This document shows, piece after piece, positions 22,536 through 34,600 of a stretch of DNA of 64,000 bases (within the stretch, counting starts at the first letter, position 1; each line of letters begins with the position of its first letter). A program made the position numbers and the translations under genes. Source of the stretch: Owenia fusiformis. Its lineage: Eukaryota; Annelida; Polychaeta; Sabellida; Oweniidae. The stretch spans positions 18,771,513-18,835,512 of the forward strand of contig CAIIXF020000004.1 in NCBI GenBank assembly GCA_903813345.2. Direction: 5' to 3'. Under the pieces are notes generated by a model. The model was not told the DNA's origin, made no database searches, and saw only the letters and a program-made list of their open reading frames with translations.

Positions 22536-24842
22536 CATTGTTCTGAAAACCATTTGACCAAGAGCCTGCAACATATCACTTTTTGGGTGTTCATCCAAGA
22601 AAGTTTTTCAAGCTATTTTAGATTTTGACATCTCAAACTACATTGTATGTTAAGAATTATAAATCAAACATTTCAAAATTCTTAAGTTATAAAAAATTGC
22701 ACATAAGGTTGAAGTTTTATACTACTCTGACATTTAAAATTCATAGAAAGATTCAAGAAATTGCCACATGAAGCATTTCTTCAAATACCGCATTTCATAA
22801 TACATTCCCGTTATTTAGCAGTCATATTGCAGCTACAGAAGCATAATACTTAAAGATGATATGATATCAGAAATTGTCTCTTTTAACTATAAGTTATTCA
22901 ATGATTTCTAGTGAAATACAGAAAATATTCTTCCCTTGAAAGTCTGTATTTCACTCTGCGCAAGCGCCATGTGAAATACAGACCTTCTCGGGCAGAATAT
23001 TTTATTTATTCCATGATCACTCGGATGAAACTCTCAAAATCAAGTCCAATTCCTTGGCCTGGCCGGAGAAAATTCAGACAGATCGACCTTACTCACCCCA
23101 TAAATTTTTTGATCGATGAATTTATTCTCGTTATTTGCTTTTTTGTATTAAACAGTATGTATTTCATCAGTTGAAAGTGCAATGTAGCGAAACGTTTTTT
23201 CGACTTTCTTCTGCCATATTGGATTTTTACTATTATAGTTCATGAAAACAATGTGTATGCTTCAGATTGTTTTCTTATATTCACAGGTCGAGGTTTTTAT
23301 CCTCAAATTATAAATTTTGATGATCACAGTATCATTTCCTGATATCTAAAACAGATTTTTATGGCAAAATGCAAAGATAAGCATGCGTCAGCTTAAACTA
23401 GTCCCCATAGAATTTTTCAGTAACAATCGTATCCTGGATGGAAATCTGGGGCGTATCCCAACAGTGATGTCATTTTTCACTCTGTATCCAACGCTAAGTT
23501 GAGAGTGCGTGCAAATACAGGATATATTTAAGTCGATTGGACCAATCAGATTGCAGAGAATATTACCATCATGGAATAAAGAACTGTACCTTCAACGTAA
23601 TCTTTTAGACGTTGTCTTTAAGTGCAAAAGGTGGAAGTTTGAGAATTTTAAACATATTTCACATTTCTCCTTCGAAATCCTCACAACTCCAGTTTCTGAT
23701 GACAAAATGAAGAAAAAATAATCTCCAAGTATTAAAGTTATTGCCTTGATGGATTGGACAAAACTTTATTATTGGGTATGATAAGAAAAAAGGTTATAGC
23801 TATTTAAGTCATTTGTTTTTAATTTTTTGTATGGGACACCCAAAGTGTTGCAGGTCACAAGTCAAGGTGCAGGTGGAAATTGCCATTTCGATATTATTAA
23901 TCAACCACATAATGTGCTAATGTTTGCCACTTCCAAGTTGTGGCTTGCTCTATATACCAAAATAGTACTTTTTAGTGATGTTAATGTCTATTATGCTATC
24001 ATTAACAAAAAAATGATGGGATATTATTACATTTCATTGAGAATGATTGCATTTCATAAACTAAACTAATAAACAATGAAAATGATCTGAATTGTAAAAT
24101 GGCTAACATATATTCAGCAAAACTAGGAGAATTATTTTAGATGCAAACAAAAACAAGCTGCATGCTAATATAAGGCTACCTTTGTTTTACTCTTTTTCCT
24201 ATATTTTTTCACAGACTAATTTGTTGAAATGAAATTAAAACATGAATTAATGCTAGATCATATGTAGCTGGTTTAGTACAGTTTAGTTATTCGCAATAAG
24301 ATAAAAGCAAAGTCATAAAATAAACATAAGTTGTTAGTTCACATTAGGTCACAGATTTTAAATAGTTACAGCAAAGGTTCATCATATTGGCAAAGAGGAT
24401 TGGAAGCCGTTATTCACACTCGATACTCCGTTGCCCGGCGTAGAACAATTTGGTAACAATATTACTCATATTTTGAAGACTTCAACTGCCAAGGAAGCTT
24501 GAATACTACCAAAATATTTGTAATGACCATCTTTCAATGAAATACTAGGTCCAAAGAGAAAATTATAGAAATATTTTTCCTAAATTGTTCCACTGCAGCC
24601 AATGGAGTATTGAGGTTGATTAATGGCTGCCAATCCTCCTTGTCATATTGGGAACTTAAACATTACTAATGCCATCCTTCACAGCATATGACTGCTTTGG
24701 AAGTATACTAGCCATGCCATTGGCATTTTACTGTTTTCTCAACAGATGGCATATGCATAATGCCACATAATACAAGTATGTATTAAGATATTGCATTGCT
24801 TACTAAATAAAATGAAATGAAGCAGATAATCTATTCAAACTG
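22536..24842. other. Unassigned sequence
   Basis: 22912-23175 has local GTGAAATACAG repeats on both strands and a higher GC content than its surroundings, possibly a mobile-element remnant. The frame at 23509-23721 has no domain or splice support. Confidence 0.4.
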
Positions 24843-24846
24843 TTAA

Positions 24847-25251
24847 AGAGACAGCAAAGGATAGTTAAGTTTGAAGATCAATATTTTCACAATATCTTTT
24901 CCACTTTTGACATATAAAGTACCTAATTTCTAAAATATATAAAGAATTCCAAACTCAATTCATGAATATGCCTTGGTTTTTAAAAGCCCTACTCAAAGTT
25001 CGAAAATACTGTTTAATCATCCACATATTTGTTATGACTCAAAAATTTGTTTGAGACCTTATTGGAAAGAACCTGACTTCCAGAAAATGTTGCCAGTCTT
25101 TAAATTAAAATTTTTTTTTACAAGTTCCCAGTTCATAATATCTGACCTTAGATTTTTAAGTCTAATTTTAATTATATTCTACGTTTATTTACAGTAACTC
25201 TGATGCTCTTTCATTTAAATTAATTTAACATTTTCATCCTTTGCTGTCACT
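24847..25251. mobile_element. TTAA-flanked MITE
   Basis: Ends AGAGACAGCAAAGGAT and (inverse) AGTGACAGCAAAGGAT within TTAA (24843-24846, 25252-25255). 405 bp, noncoding, 3' of the gene A exon at 25441. Confidence 0.72.
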
Positions 25252-25440
25252 TTAAGAATTTAATATAGCAATTTGAAGTTTCATCTTTTGAAGTATTCCC
25301 TTAGGTATAAAAATGAACTAAAACAGAAACATGTCATACAAACATACAGGCTGTAGGACATGTAGAACACTAGCACTCAGATTCTCACTCATATGCACTC
25401 AAACACAAACACTCATGAATGATTTGAAATAAATCTCAAA

Positions 25441-25627
25441 TTAATAACCCACCATTTTTTTGCACGGGTCATTGAGAGTTCTGTGATAAAAGATGTCACC
25501 ATTGTTGTAGCCCTCGGGACATTTGATTTTCTTTGGGTTGCGGCTGTTACATACAATAGGTTCAGTGGCAGTTGTGCGGTCACGATATATCTCCATGGTA
25601 ACACTGTAGTAGTCTGGGATAGGATGT
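25441..25627 (-). CDS. Gene A exon 4: terminal exon, or internal if the 25453 donor is used
   Basis: Starts after TTCTTCAG in phase 2 and reads HPIPDYYSVTMEIYRD onward with three Cys (IVCNS, KIKCP, NDPCKK). An in-frame TAA follows three codons after a plausible donor ATG|GTGGGT at 25453. Whether the stop or the donor is used decides whether gene A is one gene or two. Confidence 0.75.
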
Positions 25628-28600
25628 CTGAAGAAAATGATTTTTAACACATAAATAAGTAACATTAAAAAAGAAAGAAAACATTTTATGATTAGCTCCA
25701 TATTTCTAAGAAGTAGATTCATATGATATAATAATATGTAAAGTTAGACCCAAACATTTTAACATTTTGTAAGGTAATGCAAATACAAAAATAAGGCATT
25801 AACATGTAAAAAGTCACAGCCTGCCATTTTTTACAGATGCCAAATGCCGAACACCAACAGGTGGCTGTCGCAACAACAAAGTTGGAGACTATAACAATAT
25901 GTCACCATTTGTGGTGGTGACATAAAAACTGAAGTAATATGAAAACCAAAGACATTTGCCTTTGAACAGACTTCAGTTATTTTAGATATTGAAATTTATA
26001 ATTTAAAATAATAACAACCACTGTGATTAATTCGACTAGTTCAGGACTAAATAAACAAAAATACACTCCCTTTATTCAAACCATAAATGGAATCTCTAAA
26101 GAACATTGAAATATCTAGTTCTCAACACCTATTGAAACGTTGTGAATAAAAAAAGTAAAATAAACAAGAAAATATTGAGTGAACTAACGATCACAAACAT
26201 TCAGAGTAAGCACACAAATATAGATATATCAATAACAGGGAATTTGCCATGAGGTTTATTTTCTGAAGTTGGCTGTGTGTTTGGACATTTTACTGTATGA
26301 CTGCACACTGCAGAGAGTTCTCAGGTAAGGAATCGCAATTTGGTGTCGGAAAACTCATGTAAAATTGAGCCCATATTTTGATATAATCTAAAGGGACCAT
26401 CACCCAGGAGCCATCAGACCTGGGTGGGGTCCTTACTGCATTGCTACAGTGACAGAAATGGTCACGTCGGTGTGGTGGAAATGGTAGACATCGTGCTGTA
26501 TCTCCATAGGTTTCAGTGATAGCGTTTGTTTTAATTATTGGTAGCATGTCTCTGTCAGCAAGAAGCAACTAACTGACCAACTAATAAAAGTAATCATTCT
26601 GCTTTGGTTAACAGTCAGCGGTAATCCACTCTAATGTCGCTTTATTTTCGCTATATTAGCCGAATTAGAAACAAAATGATCAATCTCTTCCACTCCCTCA
26701 TTTCTACATTATATCTGCGCATGTTCGCATATTTAATTAGCACAACAAAATAAATAAATGGCTCCCGACAGCGAATTGTCAACTCGTGACTAATTTCTAC
26801 ATTTTTCGAAATAAATTTCGTAATATGCATAGTGTCGAGTGATAGAATGATGTTTTAGGATACTGAATGTGTTGTTTTTTTCGAGGGGGATGCACAGGAG
26901 CTTGAATCTGAAGGAAAGACACCAGGTCGTAACATCCTAAAATATGAAAATAAAATAAAAATGGCTATCATCTGTGAAAACGACGTGAAATTGTCGCTGT
27001 TTTCCTTGTGTAAACGTCTCGCTGAAATGACCTGGAGATGAGGCGACAATTTTCTGTCATGTTAGCATGCTACACATCTAGGCTCATCTATGTACATCAT
27101 TATTTGCGACACTTACAGTTCGCATACCAGGCGACACTTGAGTGGATTACCACTGACTGGTTAAAGGGATCAGATCGTCCAGATTTTTCTCCCGAACAAC
27201 CAGTAATGTCCTAATATAACTGCTCATATAACATCATATATGCCTTAGATATATTTTGAGACCATATCATGAACACAGTTTTACCAATATATTGAGAAAA
27301 TCAACAGGACAACCAAAGAACAACCAAATGTCTAGAACACAATAAGTCTCAAACAACATACAATTTTTTAGATTAATTTATATTGCAAAACCCTTTTAAG
27401 TAATTAAAATAACATTCCCAAAGGATAAAAATGTGTTGTAATAAAAAAGAAAAAAGATTGCCCACGCCGGGAATCGAACCCCCCCCCCACATTTGGACAA
27501 AACAATAAGGGTTACAAGATGTCTGATACGTTAACTACTGCGGTACACAATGACAGCATAGGAGTCTTGTCAAATTTTATAACCATATAAATAATTGAAA
27601 AAAAGTAACATAAGTGCGCTTCATTTTATTTTAAAATGATCAATATATAGGACTGATATTGTTGAAATGTATGTTTTTTCATCTGAATTAATAAATAACA
27701 ATGTTTTATTGAGCATCGTACTTCACGTTGTCAGTCTTGGCAAATACAATCAGTTGACGGGATATTGAGCCCAGGCAGCCAATCAAAGATCGGAGCACAT
27801 TGAAGCGGGTTATTTCAATTTTATTTCAAACATTTGTCGAATTACCACTGATAGAAGTGGAAATTATGGCTGAGAACAATCATCAATTTGATACTGTTAA
27901 CGAATTGTCTGAAGCCCCAACATTGGTAAGTCGATAGAAATACTTGTTTTACATAATATAACACGAAAATATCAGAGGGGTTACTCTAATTGTGCTTTTG
28001 GACGACCTGATCCTTTTAAGTAAACCATTATTTAAAATATGTAGATCTAATATTTCATCAAACACATGCTTTGGCATTTTTGGGAATAGAAAGTACAAGT
28101 TCTACATGGCCCAAATATAATGCTGATTGTGTACCTTAATTTATTACTACATAAATGTTTATTTACAGAGGGGGAAATAACAATTATTACTAAATTGTAT
28201 TAATACTACAGTCAATGATGCATTATTGCAGATGTAATGTAAATATTAATTTTTACAATGTACTATACTTCTTTTGGTTCAACATGACATAGAGTATATA
28301 AATTCCTGATTTGGGTTAAAGGATTTTACAACAATTCATGTGTACATTGTGTAACATTTGTGTTACTCAAGACAGAATGGACACAATCCAAATGTGTTTC
28401 TTGGCCCTCAACCTTGTGCTGGACCTAGCCTGTGTTTGGAGTCAATCTACAGTCCATACTTGCTCATCCACAATGTTCTATGGAGAGACATGTGGATCTC
28501 AGCAGCTGGCTAACATGGCAGAGCAAATGACCCAAATACAGGTCAGCCTAACTTTTATATGGATTTGGCAGAGGGGAACAGTTTTTAAAAGCCAATTTAA

Positions 28601-31600
28601 ACTTTAAACTTTTTAGCTTGTATTGTCTTATCCAATGTTATCACAATTCAATTAGTGACTTTTCTATTTCAATATTGATTTAAGAAGTGCTATGTGAACA
28701 ATGTTGTATTTATTGTATTTTTCCTATGTAGAGGTTAATTAGAAAGTTAATACAATAGTATAACTGTTAAATTCTGATTGATAATTTTGATCAGTTTTTG
28801 TTATCATTTTTGTACATGTACATTTTGCACTCGAATATTTTCCCCATACTTGCGATTCCCTTTTTATGCCCTTATTTACATGGAAAATATTGTAATCCCT
28901 TGAGCAGCTATTGTATGATATTCTGTTTCATCTTGTAGCTATTGTATGATATTCTGTTTCATCTTGCAGCTATTGTATGATATTCTGTTTCATCTTGCAG
29001 CTAACGTATGATATTCTGTTTCATTTTGCAGCTATTATATGATATTCCGTTACATCTTGCAGCTATCGTATGATATTCTGTTTCATCTTGCAGCTATTGT
29101 ATGATATTCTGTTTCATCTTGCAGGTAATCAATGCTTTCTGTTTCCAGAGTGTCTTGTCAGAGGTGCTAGTAAAAGTGACTGACCAGTCACATGTGATAG
29201 AGCAACAACATATGAAGATAGAAGAACTAACGAGGAGACTAGATGGACCAGTTAGCACTGAAGGGAGATCATCCTGCGCATGTTAGTCTACTAGACCATA
29301 ATATCACTATACTTTGGAAATGATCTTTACTCTGAATACTCTCAGAAATGAATACTTGATTTCACTAGTTAGGGTAACTAGTAAATGGCAGGTTTGATTG
29401 CGTTGTTATGAAGCATTTTGTCAAAAAATATAAATGTTATAAAGCATTTAGAGATGTGTTACAATTACTAATGTCATATTTTGTTGGTAAAGATGTTATG
29501 CTTGCTCATATTTAACGCCCATTATCTTACAAGTACATTTATCATGTATATACATTTGATGTGTATATTTCAGTGTGTCATTGTATATACATTTGTGTAT
29601 ATTTCAGTGTGCCCAAAGGACTACTATGGGGCTAACTGCACAGTTCACTGTATAGCACAGGATGACTGCCAGGGTCATTTCAATTGTCATTGTATATACA
29701 TTTGTGTATATTTCAGTGTGCCCAAAGGACTACTATGGGCCTAACTGCACAGTTCACTGTATAGCACAGGATGACTGCCAGGGTCATTTCAATTGTCATT
29801 GTATATACATTTGTGTATATTTCAGTGTGCCCAAAGGACTACTATGGGCCTAACTGCACAGTTCACTGTATAGCACAGGATGACTGCCAGGGTCATTTTA
29901 ATTGTCATTGTATATACATTTGTTTATATTTCAGTGTGCCCAAAGAACTACTATGGGCCTAACTGCACAGTTCACTGGATAGCGCAGGATGACTGCCAGG
30001 GTCATTTCAATTGTCATTGTATATACATTTGTGTATATTTCAGTGTGCCCAAAGGACTACTATGGGCCTAACTGCACAGTTCACTGTATAGCACAGGATG
30101 ACTGCCAGGGTCATTTCAATTGTCATTGTATATACATTCGTGTATATTTCAGTGTGCCCAAAGGACTACTATGGGCCTAACTGCACAGTTTACTGTATAG
30201 CACAGGATGACTGCCAGGGTAATTTCAATTGTCATTGTATATACATTTGTGTATATTTCAGTGTGCCCAAAGGACTACTATGGGCCTAACTGCACAGTTC
30301 ACTGTATAGCACAGGATGACTGCCAGGGTCACTACAAATGCCACTGGGCAGATGGATCAAAGGTAAAGCCTTGGCTGCTCTTAGGCAAACCAATTAATTG
30401 TAACATATTAGGAAATGCATGAAACAAAAAATGTTCATGCTCATTATTTCAAAATTGGCCAAGTTGCAGCTTAGTCAAAAACACAATATACGCCTTGCAA
30501 AGGCAAAAGCAGCAATTCTGTGATTTCATTCTTTAAACAAAATAATGAAGACTGATCACTGGTCAGTATCAAGCGAAGGTAATGGCCATCAACTTTGCAT
30601 CAAAGATGACGGACGAGAAGTGTCGATTTCGATATTTTTCGATTTTTTCATCGAATTAGACTTCTTTATAGTTGGCGTAATGCTCATGATGAGTATGATC
30701 ATCTGTTTATATATCATGCGTGAAAAACGCTGTTCAATGGTATCTTCCACCGCTTAAGGGAAGGTAACTAGGATTTTGGTTTCACAGATGATAAGATAAC
30801 TAATATGCAGTGATGCGGTAATGTTATGAGAGTTTATAATAGAGAGCTAAGATGTACCGCATATTGAAAACATGACCTTTACCGTATCTTACATTTCCAG
30901 TTACCTTCCCTTAAGCGGTGGAAGATATCATTGAACTATGCACCTACCCATGATATTCGAACAAATTATCATACTCTGTAGTTCCCATGTCATATAAGTT
31001 AGATTTAGTTCAAATATCAAAGCATAACTTCAACTCTAAAGTAGTTTAATTAGATGAAAATATCAAAATGGACATTTCCTGTCCGCCATCTTTGATTCGA
31101 AGGTGACAGTTGTTACCTTCACTTGTTACTGACCAGTGACAGATGACATGACTAAAATAAATGATTATGATTAAAATGAAACCAAAGAAATAATACTAAG
31201 TACTGAATTGGTTGTAATGACTGAAATGCACGGCACAATCGGGCAATTAAGTCATTGTTCAGTGGATTTGATATCCTTATAGCATTATACCATCGTTTGG
31301 CTAGAATGATCATGACCACAGTGTGCTATAACATAATATGATAATTATTGTAGGTGTGTTTATCTGGCTGGGGAGGAGAGGAGTGTGATGTGTTCACTGG
31401 CAATGATAGCTGCCCTGTAGTGATGAGACATGGGGAGGATTTAGCAGGTAAATAGTCTAGCTTTCATTATAAGCTGTTCAGTAATGATGAGACATATGGA
31501 GAGGATTTAGCAGGTAACCAGTCTAGCTTTCATTATAAGCTGTTCAGTAATGATGAGACATGGGAAGGATTTAGCAGGTAACCAGTCTAGCTTCCATTAT

Positions 31601-34600
31601 AAGCTGTTCAGTAATGATGAGACATGGGGAGGATTTAGCAGGTAACCAGTCTAGCTTTCATTATAAGCTGTTCAGTAATGATGAGACATGAGGAGTATTT
31701 AGCAGGTAACCAGTCTAGCTTTCATTATAAGCTGTTCAGTAATGATGAGACATGGGGAGGATTTAGCAGGTAACCAGTCTAGCTTTCATTATAAGCTGTT
31801 CAGTAATGATGAGACATGTACATGAGGAGGATTTAGCAGGTAACCAGTCTAGCTTTCATTATAAGCTGTTCAGTAATGCTGAGACATGGGGAGGATTTAG
31901 CAGGTAACCAGTCTAGCTTTCATTATAAGCTGTTCAGTAATGATGAGAAATGGGGAGGATTTATCATGTCTAGCTTTCATTATAAGCTGTTCAGTAATGA
32001 TGAGACATGGGAAGGATTTAGCAGGTAACCAGTCTAGCTTCCATTATAAGCTGTTCAGTAATGATGAGACATGGGGAGGATTTAGCAGGTAACCAGTCTA
32101 GCTTTCATTATAAGCTGTTCAGTAATGATGAGACATGAGGAGTATTTAGCAGGTAACCAGTCTAGCTTTCATTATAAGCTGTTCAGTAATGATGAGACAT
32201 GGGGAGGATTTAGCAGGTAACCAGTCTAGCTTTCATTATAAGCTGTTCAGTAATGATGAGACATGTACATGAGGAGGATTTAGCAGGTAACCAGTCTAGC
32301 TTTCATTATAAGCTGTTCAGTAATGCTGAGACATGGGGAGGATTTAGCAGGTAACCAGTCTAGCTTTCATTATAAGATGTTCAGTAATGATGAGACATGG
32401 GGAGGATTTAGCATGTCTAGCTTTCATTATAAGCTGTTCAGTAATGATGAGACATGGGGAGGATTTAGCAGGTAGCCAGTCTAGCTTTCATTATAAGATG
32501 TTCAGTAATGATGAGACATGGGGAGGATTTAGCAGGTGGTTAGCCTATCTTTCATAATTAGCTGCCTAGTAGTGATGAGCCATGGGGAGGATTATATATT
32601 CTTACATGCCTTTAGTTTTAAGGTCTCAATATTTTCATGAAATCTATCTTGGTAGATTTTGTAAATAAAAGTAGTTTATATAAATAGTAGTACATCTATT
32701 GAAGTATTTGCCATCTATTGCCATTCCTTTAGGCTACTGAATATGATATAATTAATCTTCTATACCATGAAGTTTAGTAATGGACTCCTTGAAAAGTAAA
32801 TAGACCATAACTTTGATTTCAGGCATTGCCTCTTCTCTGCTGAATGGTGATGATCCAGTTCCTGACAGTGCATTCACAGCCTCATCGTATGATACGTCAA
32901 ACAGGAAAGGAAGACCAGAATATGCCAGACTGGATAGAGCAGCCACATGGAATACACAGGGAGGCTGGGTTGCAGCTTCAACACATGGAAGTCAGTGGGT
33001 ACAGGTAATAAAACACACAATGGGGTTGGATTGCACCTTAAACAAATGGCAGTCAGTGGGTAGAGGTAATCTAACACAATGGGGTCGGGTCACAGCTTCA
33101 ACATATGGGAATCAGTGGGTACAGTTTATCTAACACACAATGTGGTTGGGTCACAGCTTTGACATATGGGAGTCAGTTGGTACAGGTAACATAACACATA
33201 GTGGGGTTGGGTTGCAGCTTAACACATGGCAGTCAGTGGGTACAGGTAATATAACACATAGTGGGGTTGGGTTGCAGCTTAACACATGGCAGTCAGTGGG
33301 TACAGGTAATATAACACATAGTGGGGTTGGATTGCAGCTTAAACAAATGGCAGTCAGTGGGTAGAGGTAATCTAACACACAATGGGGTTAGGTCGCAGCT
33401 TAAAACATGGCAGTCAGTGGGTACAGGTAATCTAACACACAATAGTGTTTCAACCAATGGCAGTTGATGGTTTCAGTAAATCTGACACACATTGGAATGG
33501 GTGAAAGCTAATATAGTGTTTAATATGCATCAATAATAAAATGTACCAGGAAGGTTTTGGAGAAAGGAAAGGTAAATTGATCTGTTGGCAGTTGTTGGTT
33601 TCAGTAAATCTGACACACATTGGAATGGGTGAAAGCTTAATATAGTGTTTAATATGCATCAATAATAAAATGTACCAGGAAAGGTAAATTGATCTGTTGA
33701 TTGAATGAAGAAACTTTACAAACATATAATTTAATTGAAGGTTGATTTGAACATGCTGAGTAGTGTACATGGGGTAGTGACACAAGGGGTAGATAGCTCA
33801 GCACCCCCTATCACGATGACCTCATACTATGTGGGTTACCACGCACAACTGGGGGCCTCAGCTGATGACATCAAGATATACTCAGACACTGCAGGAGAGC
33901 CAACTGTGAGTGAAATTCAAGTTGACATCCGAAAAAAGTTTATATAAAAGTTCAGATCTTAGAGAGATATAAAAATCTTAGACATTGTTTCTGCATTAGA
34001 CATAGTTCCTTTATATGAGCCAGGGCACAGGAAAGGCCTCTTACATGTATCATAGATGTTTTCAATATTTTGATTATTTGTTTTTCTTAAAAGCACAAAG
34101 AGACCTTTCGAATGAGCCATGGAATATGACTTATGTCAACAAATTTTGCTTGCAGATATAGACCAAAAACAAAAAGATGTATTTGAATTTAGCCCATTTT
34201 CCCCTTAATCTATGGCACATTTTTGGCTCTGTAGCACAATTTTAATTTCTGTGATAAGACCAGTTTTCCTGTGTTGAGGCTCATATGTAAATGTATTTTG
34301 TTTGTGTTCTAAGATACAGTATTTATGTTAATATGCGTTGTAGGTGTTTCAGGGGACAGCTGATACAAGCAGTAAGACAACTCACAACTTCAGGTTTCCA
34401 TTTGTGGCAAGGATCATTAGGATCACAAGCAGAGTATTCCTCAACAAACCTGGACTTAGATTTGATGTCATTGGAGCGCCATTAGGTTTGGGTTTTTTGG
34501 TTTGAAAATTATAGTAACTTCACTCCATAAGTTTTTCCAATTATCAGAATGCCTTTTAAATCATAGAAACATGTTTTATGTAAAGTTATTGTGATGGTCT

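Noticed and set aside
21643-22628. Cys-containing repeat peptides on both strands
   Set aside because: A 10-codon minisatellite unit explains them.
27459-27560. Functional tRNA-Thr
   Set aside because: Acceptor and anticodon stems do not pair, and a G-run enlarges the variable region.
29481-30422. Seven separate small genes with repeated CPKDYYGPNC peptides
   Set aside because: They are 109-bp copies of one exon with its acceptor; only the last continues into a valid donor.
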